From assembly GCF_002797875.1 (NCBI RefSeq), contig NZ_PGFC01000003.1, forward strand, positions 239,035-303,034: a DNA stretch of 64,000 nt, written 5' to 3'. Both the position numbers and the translations under genes were made by a program. Of this stretch, positions 47,593 through 56,471 are shown piece after piece. This DNA is from Pseudoscardovia suis. GTDB lineage: Bacteria; Actinomycetota; Actinomycetes; Actinomycetales; Bifidobacteriaceae. The notes beneath the pieces were generated by a model. It was given only the letters and a program-made list of their open reading frames with translations. It was not told the origin of the DNA and did no database searches. Numbering within the stretch: position 1 is the stretch's first letter; the number at the start of each line of letters is the position of its first letter.

Positions 47593-47739
47593 GTCTCTAT
47601 TGTGCCGCGACCATGGGTCAAGCGTGAACGCGTTGCGCATGTCTATCGGGCATGCGGTCGGCAAGGCACGCGTTCGATCAGGTGTGCATATCGGTAGGGC
47701 GCGCATGTCGGTCGAGAACCGCAGCAATCAATTGGACGC

Positions 47740-47774
47740 CGCAAATGAAAAAGCCGGTGGGATTCCCACCGGCT
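47740..47774 (-). terminator. Terminator after luxS
   Basis: Stem AGCCGGTGG/CCACCGGCT with a 5-base loop, then TTTTTCATTT on the minus strand. Confidence 0.9.
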
Positions 47775-47824
47775 GCACCCCGCAGGAAGTGCCCCTGTGG
47801 AAGTGTTTCAATCACACGTTTTAA

Positions 47825-48343
47825 TCAGACGATCTTGCTGCGGTCCCAGGCGTCGGAGCTGATGCCTTCGTCCAAGATTTTCTTCGCCCACTCCTTGGCG
47901 GTGAACAGCGAATGGTCGCGATAGTTGCCGCAGCTGGTGATGTCGTGCGCCGGCACGTCATCCCACGTGGCCTTGTAGGCGATGAATTCAAGGGATTCCT
48001 TCAACGCCACCGCCACGTCATGCGTGCTGTGGCGGCCCCACGCGAGCAGGTGGAAGCCGGTGCGGCACCCGAACGGCGAGCAATCGATGTAGCCGGGGAT
48101 GCGTTCGCGCAGTGTCACGGCGATCGTATGCTCGATCGTGTGCAGGCCGCCGGTGGGGATGGCATTCTCGTTGGGCTGCACGAGGCGCAGGTCGAAGTTC
48201 GAAATCTCATCGCCCTTGGGCCCCTGTTCCACGTCAATCAGACGCACGTACGGCGCCTTGACCTTCGTATGGTCGAGCGTGAAGCTTTCGACGACCGGCT
48301 TGGATTCCTGGGATGCGCTTTCGTGAGCGGTATTGTCTGCCAT
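47825..48343 (-). CDS. luxS: S-ribosylhomocysteine lyase LuxS
   Basis: LuxS cleaves S-ribosylhomocysteine to homocysteine and DPD, the AI-2 precursor. 172 residues. Metal ligands are visible: HTIEH (two His) and the Cys in [21 protein letters not shown] and [13 protein letters not shown] (catalytic Cys) complete the site. ATG 48343 follows AAGGAGGAG. It is upstream of alr, separated by its own terminator, and downstream of recQ and the transsulfuration genes, which can use its homocysteine. Confidence 0.97.
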   Translation of the reverse strand: MADNTAHESASQESKPVVESFTLDHTKVKAPYVRLIDVEQGPKGDEISNFDLRLVQPNENAIPTGGLHTIEHTIAVTLRERIPGYIDCSPFGCRTGFHLLAWGRHSTHDVAVALKESLEFIAYKATWDDVPAHDITSCGNYRDHSLFTAKEWAKKILDEGISSDAWDRSKIV

Positions 48344-48580
48344 GTTTCTCCTCCTTGTATGTCGTGTGCTTGTATGTCGTGTGCGACTTGCATCGCATGC
48401 AAGTGAACCGCGCCAATGGATGTGCTCCATTATCGCGCGACAACCCGCCCACACGCCGTCCGGGCTATCGCTTGCGTTTATGGCAAGCTACCGCGCCCGC
48501 CACAAACCCCATGCCCGTCGCTTCTTGGAATCGATACGAAAGCCCGCCGCACACTGGTCAATGACACGCCATAGCGCGCC

Positions 48581-50620
48581 TCAATCACGGTCAGCAAAAG
48601 AAGCAATCGCTTGCATGAAGCGCTCGCCATAGGCTTCCAGCTTGCGCTCGCCCACACCGCTGATCGCAAGGAACGCATGGGGCGTGGTCGGCTTGTCGCG
48701 CACCATCTGACGCAGCGTGCGGTCGTTGAACACCATGTAGGGCGGGTGCCCTTCCTCGCGGGCGATCTGAGTGCGTACACGGCGCAGTTCCTCGAACAGC
48801 TCGGCGTCATCCGTCGAGTCGAATGTGGGCTTTGCCGTCGCATCGCCGCGGGAACCCGCACCATAATCCGCGACCTTGCCAGCGCCGGCGCCCAAGTTGC
48901 GAGACGCCTCCCGCTTGACCAGATAGCGGAACTCGCGATGCGTCGTCTCTTCCATGCGCGGGCCGAACAGTACCACGGGGAAGCGCCCTTCCGCAATGAC
49001 GAGGAATCCTTCCGACGCCATTTGCGTGATGAGGTCCTTGATGCCAGCCAGTGGCATGGACGAGAGCGAACCGTACATCTTGTTGGCGGACAGGCCACTG
49101 GATGCCATCGCCGCGGATTTGGATCCGTGGAGCATGTCGGCAAGCTTGCTTTTGCCCACGCCATGGCCGCCATTGCGCGTTGTGTAGAACACGCCGCGCA
49201 TCACGCAGATTGCAGCCTGTGTCATGTCGATTGTCTCGAACGTGCCCTCGCAGTTAAGGCAATTGCCGCAATGCTCCGAGTCTGGCGTTTCGCCAAAATA
49301 GCGCAGAATCACCGCGCGCAGGCATTGCGTGGTGCGGCAGTATCCCGCCATCACGTTGAGCTGAGCACGCTTGGAGGCGATGAGCGCTTCCTGCTGAGCG
49401 ATGAACGGATCAGGCTCGCCGCCCATGCCGGCGCCAGGGTCATCCGGGCTGCCAAAATCCTCTGGACTGCCAACAGAAATCGCGACACGAGAATCGGCAA
49501 AGCCACCAGCGCCCTCCGCGTCACCGCCGGCACCACGGCCGGCGCCCAGCGCGACCGCATCCTGGTTGATGAAGCGCGTGCGCAGATTGATGTCCGCATC
49601 ATTCCACAGCAGCATGCAACGCCCCGGGTCCCCGTCGCGCCCGGCGCGGCCAGCCTCCTGGTAGTAAGCCTCCATGCTGCCGGGCATGTTGTGGTGTATC
49701 ACATATCGCACGTCCGGCTTGTCGATGCCCATGCCAAATGCGTTCGTCGCCACGATCACACGCACCCGGTCTGCTACGAAGTCCTCCTGCACGCGGCGTC
49801 GCTCGTCCGCGTTCATGCCGGCATGGTAGGCGCGGGCATTGGCACCGGCAGCGCGCAACTGCTCGGCAAGGTCATCCACTTCCCTGCGGCTTGCGCAATA
49901 GATGATGCCTGAATCATCGGGATGCCCGCTCACATACTGGCCGATCCATCGATCCTTGTCGGCACGGGACATGCGGCGTGTGCCGAACCACAGGTTCGGT
50001 CGGTCGAAGCTTGTCTGGATGATCTGCGGGTTGCGCAAACCAAGCACGCGGACGATGTCGTCCTTGACGCGCGGCGTGGCAGTGGCGGTGAATGCCGCAA
50101 GCCGAGGCCTGCGGGGCAATCCCGACACAAAATCGCCGATCATCGAGTATTCCGGGCGGAAGTCATGCCCCCATTGGCTCACGCAATGCGCTTCGTCCAC
50201 CGCCACGAGCGCTATGTCAAGGCTGGCCGCAAGATCGCGAAAATCCCGTCGCGACAAGCGTTCCGGCGCGCAATACAGCAGCACGACCTCACCGGCGCGC
50301 ACGCGGTCCATCACGTCACGCTGCTCGTCAGAGCTCAGCGATGAATTGAGATAGGCCGAGGGCACGCCCGCCGCCTCCAGCGCCGCCACTTGGTCGTGCA
50401 TCAACGCGATGAGCGGCGAAATGACGATGGTGAGCCCCTCGAAAAGCAGGCTGGGCACTTGGTAGCACAGGGACTTGCCGGCACCGGTTGGCATGATGGC
50501 AAGGGTGTCGCGACCGCTTAATATCGCTTCGATCGCCTGCCGCTGCCCAGCGCGGAAGGATTCATAGCCAAAATACCGTTTGAGCGCCGCCTGCGCATCA
50601 GCCATCGCAATGCCAGCCAT
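48581..50620 (-). CDS. recQ: ATP-dependent DNA helicase RecQ
   Basis: RecQ unwinds DNA 3'-5' in recombination and fork repair. 679 residues: Walker A MPTGAGKSLCYQ, DEAH VDEAHCVSQWGHDFR, motif VI QEAGRAGRDGDPG, zinc domain CRTTQC...CGNCLNC, winged helix, and a C-terminal HRDC domain (FNDRTLRQMVRDKPTT). A Gly/Ala/Asp insertion (GAGRGAGGDAEGAGG..., about residues 362-407) lies between the helicase and zinc parts. ATG 50620 lies six bases after GGGAGG. Followed by luxS without an evident terminator. Confidence 0.95.
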   Translation of the reverse strand: MAGIAMADAQAALKRYFGYESFRAGQRQAIEAILSGRDTLAIMPTGAGKSLCYQVPSLLFEGLTIVISPLIALMHDQVAALEAAGVPSAYLNSSLSSDEQRDVMDRVRAGEVVLLYCAPERLSRRDFRDLAASLDIALVAVDEAHCVSQWGHDFRPEYSMIGDFVSGLPRRPRLAAFTATATPRVKDDIVRVLGLRNPQIIQTSFDRPNLWFGTRRMSRADKDRWIGQYVSGHPDDSGIIYCASRREVDDLAEQLRAAGANARAYHAGMNADERRRVQEDFVADRVRVIVATNAFGMGIDKPDVRYVIHHNMPGSMEAYYQEAGRAGRDGDPGRCMLLWNDADINLRTRFINQDAVALGAGRGAGGDAEGAGGFADSRVAISVGSPEDFGSPDDPGAGMGGEPDPFIAQQEALIASKRAQLNVMAGYCRTTQCLRAVILRYFGETPDSEHCGNCLNCEGTFETIDMTQAAICVMRGVFYTTRNGGHGVGKSKLADMLHGSKSAAMASSGLSANKMYGSLSSMPLAGIKDLITQMASEGFLVIAEGRFPVVLFGPRMEETTHREFRYLVKREASRNLGAGAGKVADYGAGSRGDATAKPTFDSTDDAELFEELRRVRTQIAREEGHPPYMVFNDRTLRQMVRDKPTTPHAFLAISGVGERKLEAYGERFMQAIASFADRD

Positions 50621-50749
50621 CGCATACCTCCCTTGCCAAGCCCGTGCGTGCCACGCCACCGCAAAACATCATCATGCCCGCAAAACACCGTCATGCCACC
50701 GTGGCCACTCAACGATCACGAAGCACGGGTTTCGCCATCGCATGCCTTG

Positions 50750-50797
50750 CGAAAAACAAAACCGCCGTCTGCCATTGTACGAAACGGCAGACGGCGG
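50750..50797 (-). terminator. Terminator after metB
   Basis: Perfect 12-bp stem CCGCCGTCTGCC/GGCAGACGGCGG, then TTTTGTTTTT on the minus strand. Confidence 0.9.
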
Positions 50798-50802
50798 CAC
50801 GC

Positions 50803-50850
50803 TTCACGCCTGGCACCCTTCATGCCTGGCACCCTTCACGCCCGGCACGC
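50803..50850. repeat. Three 16-bp tandem repeats
   Basis: TTCACGCCTGGCACCC, TTCATGCCTGGCACCC and TTCACGCCCGGCACGC run head to tail between metB and its terminator. This and the terminator are all that the recQ-metB gap contains. Confidence 0.75.
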
Positions 50851-50951
50851 GACTGGCATGCGGCACGCCGAGATCATAGGCGCAGGCACCAGGCTTGCAG
50901 CGAGCGGATTCTCAAACCCGAGGCCTCGAAGCCTTGCTTACGCGTTCACTC

Positions 50952-52139
50952 TTACGCGTTCACTGTGGCAAGCGCCTGGTCGAGGTCAGCGATCAGATCG
51001 TTCACATCCTCGATGCCCACGGAGATGCGCACGAGGTTGTCGGGCACGGCATTCGACGTGCCGGCGACGGAAGCGTGCGTCATCGCGGCAGGATGCTCGA
51101 TGAGGGATTCGACACCGCCGAGGGACTCAGCCAGGGAGAACAGTCGCGTGGATTCGGCGAACTTCAGCGCCGCGGCCTTGCCGCCGGAAAGCTGCACGGA
51201 GACCATGCCGCCGAAACCGCCGTGCATCTGGCGTGCGGCGATGTCATGGCCCGGATGCGATTCAAGACCGGGATACCACACCTTCTCGATGCCGTCGGCG
51301 CCTTCGAGATGCTGAGCGATGGCGAGCGCGTTCTCGCTGTGGCGCTGCATGCGCAGGGGCAGGGTCTTCAGGCCGCGAATCTGGATCCAGGAGTCGAACG
51401 GGCTGGGCACGGCGCCAGCGGAGTTCTGCAGGAAGCCGAACTTTTCGGCCAGCTCATCATCATCGACCACGAGAGCACCGCCGACGACATCGGAATGGCC
51501 TCCGATGTACTTCGTCGTGGAGTATGCCACAACGTCGGCACCCAGCTCGAGCGGGTGCTGCAGGGCCGGGGATGCGAAGGTGTTGTCGACGACCACGATG
51601 AGGCCATGCTCGTGTGCGATGGCAGCGGTGGCTTCGATGTCGGTGATGGCAAGCAGCGGGTTGGACGGCGTTTCGATCCAGATGAGGGCGAAGCTTTCGG
51701 TATTGAGCGCCTTGTTGACGGCGGCGAGGTCAGAGACGTCCACGGTGGTGATCTTGACGCCCCACGGCTCGAACACCTTGGAGAGCAGGCGGTAGGTGCC
51801 GCCGTACACGTCGTTGCCGAGCATCACGCGGTCGCCGGGCTTGAGCACGGAGCGCAGCAGCACGTCGATGGCGGCGAGGCCGGACGAGAACGCGAGCGCA
51901 TGCTTGGCGCCTTCGATGGCAGCGAGCTGTTCGTCGAACACGTTGCGGGTGGGGTTGATGGAGCGGCTGTAGTCGTAGCCGTTGATCGGCTGGCCCACGT
52001 GCGGCTGGCGGAAGGTGCTCGTCATGTAGATGGGCGGCACGACGGCGCCGGTCGTGGGATCGGGTTCCTGCCCGGCGTGGATGGCGCGGGTGGCGATGGC
52101 GTCGTTGCTGAAGTCCTGAGCGGTGGTTTCATTGGTCAT
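50952..52139 (-). CDS. metB: Cystathionine gamma-synthase/lyase family PLP enzyme
   Basis: 395 residues. The PLP lysine lies in YSTTKYIGGHSDVVGG; YDYSRSINPTRNVFDEQLA, FSSGLAAIDVLL and IETPSNPLL are standard Cys/Met-metabolism motifs. Sequence alone cannot separate gamma-synthase (MetB, forward) from gamma-lyase (MccB, reverse). The upstream cbs gene, 79 bases away, favours work on cystathionine in the reverse direction. ATG 52139 follows AAGGAA. Ends at a strong terminator. Confidence 0.9.
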   Translation of the reverse strand: MTNETTAQDFSNDAIATRAIHAGQEPDPTTGAVVPPIYMTSTFRQPHVGQPINGYDYSRSINPTRNVFDEQLAAIEGAKHALAFSSGLAAIDVLLRSVLKPGDRVMLGNDVYGGTYRLLSKVFEPWGVKITTVDVSDLAAVNKALNTESFALIWIETPSNPLLAITDIEATAAIAHEHGLIVVVDNTFASPALQHPLELGADVVAYSTTKYIGGHSDVVGGALVVDDDELAEKFGFLQNSAGAVPSPFDSWIQIRGLKTLPLRMQRHSENALAIAQHLEGADGIEKVWYPGLESHPGHDIAARQMHGGFGGMVSVQLSGGKAAALKFAESTRLFSLAESLGGVESLIEHPAAMTHASVAGTSNAVPDNLVRISVGIEDVNDLIADLDQALATVNA

Positions 52140-52218
52140 TGTTGTTCCTTACGTTGTGAATGCTTTTGTGTGTTACTGGACTGTGTGTTGTTGACTGGTG
52201 TTGCTGACGAGAATCGGC

Positions 52219-53295
52219 TCAGCGTCCCTGTGCGGCGGCCTTGGCGTTCGCGTCCGCCTGCACGGAGGCGATGGCGTCGTCGATGGTCTGCTGCGCGGTG
52301 GAATCACCACGGGCGGCCGCCTCGTCCTCCAAGATCTTGCCGAAGCCGTTGTCCTTGAGCCACTGGTCGTTGAAGATCGTGGACATGTAGCTGCGTCCGG
52401 AATCGGGAAGCAGCACGACCACGAGGTCGTCTTTCGTGAGCTTCTCGGCTTTCGCCATCTTCAGAGCGCCGACGACAGCCATGCCGCTGGAGCCGCCGAC
52501 AAGCAGACCCTCTTCACGCGAAAGGCGGCGTGCCATGGCGAACGATTCGAGGTCGGAGACGTGATAGAAGCCGTCGACGAGGCTGGGGTCGTAGATGCCC
52601 GGGTAGAAGTCCTCCCCCACGCCTTCGACCTTGTAGCCGTGCACGTCGCTGGGGTTGGAGTAGATGGAACCGTCGGGGTCGGCGCCGATGGCGCGCACAG
52701 CGCCGTTCGAGACCTCCTTGAGGTACTTGCTCACGCCCATCATCGTGCCGCAGGTGCCCATGCCTGCGACGAAGTGCGTGACCTTGCCGTCCGTATCACG
52801 CCAGATCTCGGGGCCGGTCGTGCGGTAATGGCTTTCGGGGCCGTTCACGTTGAAGTACTGGTTGGGCTTGTATCCGCCGGGAATCACTTCGGCGAGGCGA
52901 TCGGAGATGTTGTAGTAGGAACGCGGGTCGTCCGGTTCGACGTTCGGCGCCACAACCACGGACGCGCCGTAGGAACGCAGCACCGCGCGCTTTGCTTCGT
53001 TGACTTTCTCGGGCACCACGAACACTGCGTTGTATCCGCGCTGCTGTGCGACGAGGGCCAGGCCGACGCCCGTGTTGCCGCTCGTGGGTTCGACGATCGT
53101 GCCGCCGGGCTTGAGCTGGCCGTCGCGCTCGGCTGCATCGATGATGCGTTCGGCGATGCGGTCCTTACTGGAGCCCCCTGGGTTGAAGTATTCGACCTTG
53201 ACGGCGATGGTGGCGTCGATGCCCTCGGTCACGCGGTGAAGCTTGACGAGCGGGGTGTTGCCGATGAGGTCTGTGATTTGTTCTGCGATCTTCAT
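52219..53295 (-). CDS. cbs: Cystathionine beta-synthase/cysteine synthase
   Basis: Fold-type II PLP enzyme, 358 residues. VKVEYFNPGGSSKDRIAERII holds the PLP lysine; EPTSGNTGVGLAL and VLLPDSGRSYMSTIFND are present. EGVGEDFYPGIYDPSLVD and the long C-terminus match cystathionine beta-synthases without a regulatory CBS domain pair. It probably joins homocysteine and serine. ATG 53295 follows AAGG at eight bases. First gene of cbs-metB. Confidence 0.9.
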   Translation of the reverse strand: MKIAEQITDLIGNTPLVKLHRVTEGIDATIAVKVEYFNPGGSSKDRIAERIIDAAERDGQLKPGGTIVEPTSGNTGVGLALVAQQRGYNAVFVVPEKVNEAKRAVLRSYGASVVVAPNVEPDDPRSYYNISDRLAEVIPGGYKPNQYFNVNGPESHYRTTGPEIWRDTDGKVTHFVAGMGTCGTMMGVSKYLKEVSNGAVRAIGADPDGSIYSNPSDVHGYKVEGVGEDFYPGIYDPSLVDGFYHVSDLESFAMARRLSREEGLLVGGSSGMAVVGALKMAKAEKLTKDDLVVVLLPDSGRSYMSTIFNDQWLKDNGFGKILEDEAAARGDSTAQQTIDDAIASVQADANAKAAAQGR

Positions 53296-53390
53296 GATGT
53301 GTGCCTTACTGTGCGTTCTGCTGATTGGTTTCCAAGTGTGTGGACGAGTTTCGTTCGACGGTTGCGGTGTAAGGCTGAGAGTCGCTGCGC

Positions 53391-53434
53391 ATTGCAATGA
53401 TTGCTTGGATTCAACTGTTTGAATTCATTGCAAT
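53391..53434. promoter_or_regulatory. Nested inverted repeat in the cbs leader
   Basis: ATTGCAATGA (53391-53400) is repeated inverted as TCATTGCAAT (53425-53434), and inside lies a perfect ATTCAA-CTGT-TTGAAT dyad (53409-53424). It sits about 100 bases upstream of cbs; possible operator or leader structure. An extended -10 TGCTATAGT on the minus strand (53559-53567) could start this transcript. Rest of the 53296-53773 gap: no supported gene apart from a doubtful 58-codon frame (see findings). Confidence 0.5.
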
Positions 53435-53773
53435 CTGATTGGAGATGAACCCGAGGGGGTGAAGACATCGTTCAATTCTGGTATGCGTCAAGCGACGCAC
53501 AGCCACTGGCTGGCGTCGTTAGCGACAACAACACGACGAATTGAACATCATGGTTGTGACTATAGCACACGGTTTTCGCGCTGCGGTTCACACGACCGCA
53601 ACATGGGCATGGAACACGTGCGCAACAGGCTCAAAACGGAGCGTTTCGCCATCCGCATAGTGAGACGCACCGCGTTCTGCGCCGGTTGCCCCGGAATGCA
53701 TATTGGCAGCCCCTGCTGCATGGCGATGGCCGTCGCAGTCCAGCGCACCACACGCATTGGAGCGCTGAACAAC

Positions 53774-54661
53774 TCACAGCGTGGCGGCGGCGATGAGGCG
53801 GCGGGTGTAGGAATCGCGCGGATGGGTAAGAACTTGGTCGACCGTGCCGCGTTCCACGACGTCACCGTGATGCATCACGATCACATCATCGGCGAGGCGC
53901 TGGGCGACGCCCAGATCGTGGAGCACAACGAGCATCGCGACCTTGCCCCGCAAACCGCCGAGCACGTCAAGAATCTGCAAACGCGCCGTCACGTCGATGG
54001 CGCTCATCGGCTCATCGGCAAGCAGCAATCGCGGGCGCACCACCAGCGCCCGTGCGATTGCCACGCGCTGCGCTTGGCCACCGGAAAGGTCCACCGGCAA
54101 GCGCACGCCATACACGCGTGGATCCAGACCTACCGATTGCAATGTTTGTGCCGCTTGCCGCTCCGCCTCGTCACGCGGCACGCCCCGCGCCCTCAGCGGC
54201 TCGGCGATGCTGCGCAGTGCACTCCACCGTGGGTCGAGCGACGCGAAGGGATCTTGATGCACGATGCCGGATTCGCGCCGTAAGCGGAGCAATGCGGCAT
54301 GATTGTTAATAATCGACATGCCGGCGGAATCAGCCGTCTCGCCGGAATGTACCGTATCTCTGGAATGCGCCGTGTCTGCGGAATCTCGGGCATCGCCGTA
54401 ATACTCCACGTCACCGCAATCAGGACGGAGCAGGCCCATCGCAATCGATGTCAGCGTGGTCTTGCCGGAACCGGATTCGCCAATCACCGCCAGCGAACGC
54501 CCGCGCCGCAGCGTGAAGCTCACGTCGCGCACCGCAGGCACGCCGCGGTAAAACTTGGTCACATGGCTCACACGCAGGATTGCGTCAGGCGCGATGCCGT
54601 CACTCAGCTGTGGATTCTGATTCACCTGTGGACTGTGATTCAACTGTGGGCCCTGATTCAA
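53774..54661 (-). CDS. Oligopeptide ABC transporter ATPase (DppF/OppF-like) with repeat insertion
   Basis: 295 residues. Walker A GESGSGKTT (61-69), QDPFASLDPRW, signature LSGGQAQR, Walker B LLLADEPMS and His loop VLHDLGVAQ are present. The start is TTG 54661 overlapping the DppD stop (TTGA), nine bases after GGAGG. The N-terminal tail carries hexapeptides QLNQGP/QLNHSP/QVNQNP from an 18-bp repeat, and residues 90-115 (DSADTA, HSRDTV, HSGETA) come from a second 18-bp repeat. The long upstream open frame overlaps dppD and is rejected. Confidence 0.88.
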   Translation of the reverse strand: MNQGPQLNHSPQVNQNPQLSDGIAPDAILRVSHVTKFYRGVPAVRDVSFTLRRGRSLAVIGESGSGKTTLTSIAMGLLRPDCGDVEYYGDARDSADTAHSRDTVHSGETADSAGMSIINNHAALLRLRRESGIVHQDPFASLDPRWSALRSIAEPLRARGVPRDEAERQAAQTLQSVGLDPRVYGVRLPVDLSGGQAQRVAIARALVVRPRLLLADEPMSAIDVTARLQILDVLGGLRGKVAMLVVLHDLGVAQRLADDVIVMHHGDVVERGTVDQVLTHPRDSYTRRLIAAATL

Positions 54662-55482
54662 CTTGTGACACCTCCCTTCATGACGGTTCCTCCCTTCATG
54701 GCATCTGAAGCGGTGCCATGCAGCGTGAGCATTTCCGCCGCTTCCACGAGCGCTGCGCCCACTGGCGTCTGGGGCGCGCGCATGAGCGCCTCGGTGTTGC
54801 CGGACTCGGCGATGCGACCCGATTCCATCACATAGCATCGCGTGGTGGCGCGGCGCAGCACCGCGAAATCATGGGTGATGAACAGCAGCGACGCTCCCAA
54901 TCCGTCAACAAGACGCACCAGCAAATCCACCACGTCGCGTTGCACAACGGCATCGAGCGCGGTGGTCGGCTCATCGGTGATGATGAGGCGCGGCGACGTG
55001 ATAAGCGCGGCGGCGATCGCCACGCGCTGCCGTTGGCCACCCGACAATTGATGCGGATACGCATCCGCCAGCGAACGAGGCAGATCCACGGCATCCATCT
55101 GCCGAAGCACTCTTTCGCGCATCTCGTCGCGATCCACGTCGTAATGCAGCGCCAAGGGCAAACCGATGGAATGCGCAATGGTGTGCACGGGATCGAGCGC
55201 AGCGCCCGGATTCTGGAACACGGCGCTCACATAACGGCCCCGCAAGTCGGCAAGCCGAGCGTCCGGCGCACCGATGACTTCAACGCCACCGATCTTCACA
55301 GACCCCTTCGCATGAAGGGACGAGGGAAGAATCCCCAATATCGCGCGTGAAATCATCGATTTGCCCGAACCGGAAGGACCCACGAGCCCCACGCGCTCCC
55401 CCGGCGCCACATCCAGACTCACGCCAGTGACGATGGGGGCGGTTGACGAACCCACCACAAGGTCATGTACATGCAGCACCAT
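54658..55482 (-). CDS. Oligopeptide ABC transporter ATPase (DppD/OppD-like)
   Basis: 274 residues, the other nucleotide-binding subunit. Walker A GPSGSGKSM, VFQNPGAALDPVHTI, LSGGQRQRVAIAAAL, Walker B LIITDEPTTALD and LLFITHDFAVL are visible. ATG 55482 overlaps the permease stop (TGATG) and lies seven bases after GGAGG. The usual C-terminal Fe-S/oligopeptide domain of OppD is absent, making it shorter than the ~330-residue norm; the C-terminus ends with MKGG repeats (MKGGTV, MKGGV). Confidence 0.92.
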   Translation of the reverse strand: MVLHVHDLVVGSSTAPIVTGVSLDVAPGERVGLVGPSGSGKSMISRAILGILPSSLHAKGSVKIGGVEVIGAPDARLADLRGRYVSAVFQNPGAALDPVHTIAHSIGLPLALHYDVDRDEMRERVLRQMDAVDLPRSLADAYPHQLSGGQRQRVAIAAALITSPRLIITDEPTTALDAVVQRDVVDLLVRLVDGLGASLLFITHDFAVLRRATTRCYVMESGRIAESGNTEALMRAPQTPVGAALVEAAEMLTLHGTASDAMKGGTVMKGGVTS

Positions 55483-56471
55483 CAGGATGCCTCCTCGATT
55501 CTGGCCGAAACATCATGTCCATCCGGCCTGTTGTCCGCCCGACCGTCGGCTGCATGACCGTCGGCTGCGACGGCATCCGCATAAGACACACGCCGCAGGT
55601 CGGCATTGACAAGCGGATCGGCGCAGTCACGCAAAGCATCGCCCAACAGGTTCAGCGCCACGACGACGGCGGTGATGATGAGGCCGGGCCAGATGACGGT
55701 GAGCGGATGCACGGTGATGAGCTTGGCGCACGTGGCGAGGCTCCTGCCCCATGACGGCACGCCGGCGGGCACGCCGATGCCCAGATAGGTGAGACCGGAT
55801 TCGGCGAGGATGGCCGTGCCGGCGCTCATGCTCAGCTGCACGGCCATCATTGGAGCGATGGCAGGCACCACATGGCTGAAGAAAATTCGCCCCTCGCCCA
55901 CCCCGTAGGAACGCGACGCCGCCACATAAGGGGACGCAGCGGCGAGCTGGGCGACCGGCCGAGTCACGCGCACCATGCTCAACGCATAGGCGAACGAACA
56001 TGCAATCACGATCACCGCGATGGACGACCCCAACGGCACGCTTACAAGCATCGCGACAAGCACTGTGGGCACGGCTATGAGCGTGTCGACGCACACCATC
56101 CAGATGCGAGAGCCACGCCCTGCACCGGCATGCGAGCCCACGGACGCCCATACGCCCAGCAAGCCCAGCACCGTGGTGCACGCGACAACGAGCACCACGA
56201 TGCCCAGCTGCGTGACGGACCCTTTCATGAGCCAGGTGAGCAAATCATGACCGGCGCCATCCGTGCCGAGCGGATGCGCCGCGCTGGGCCCGTCCCACAC
56301 GTTGTGGGCATCGGAATACAGCAAGCCGTAGGGAGTCCAGAACATCGAGACAGCACATACGACAAGCCATGCCATGAGAACGGCGAGCGCATAGGCGCCA
56401 TCGGCGCGATGCCACATCGAACGCAGAATGATGCCGGTGCGGCGGACGAACAGACGAATGGAAGAGTTCAC
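55482..56471 (-). CDS. Oligopeptide ABC transporter permease (DppC/OppC-like)
   Basis: 329 residues, about six membrane helices. HPLGTDGAGHDLLTWLMKGSVTQL is the hallmark DppC N-terminal stretch, and AASRSYGVGEGRIFFSHVVP is the EAA loop. The C-terminal ADGHAADGRADNRPDGHD tail is low-complexity. GTG 56471 overlaps the previous stop (GTGA), seven bases after AAGGAG. Confidence 0.92.
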   Translation of the reverse strand: MNSSIRLFVRRTGIILRSMWHRADGAYALAVLMAWLVVCAVSMFWTPYGLLYSDAHNVWDGPSAAHPLGTDGAGHDLLTWLMKGSVTQLGIVVLVVACTTVLGLLGVWASVGSHAGAGRGSRIWMVCVDTLIAVPTVLVAMLVSVPLGSSIAVIVIACSFAYALSMVRVTRPVAQLAAASPYVAASRSYGVGEGRIFFSHVVPAIAPMMAVQLSMSAGTAILAESGLTYLGIGVPAGVPSWGRSLATCAKLITVHPLTVIWPGLIITAVVVALNLLGDALRDCADPLVNADLRRVSYADAVAADGHAADGRADNRPDGHDVSARIEEAS

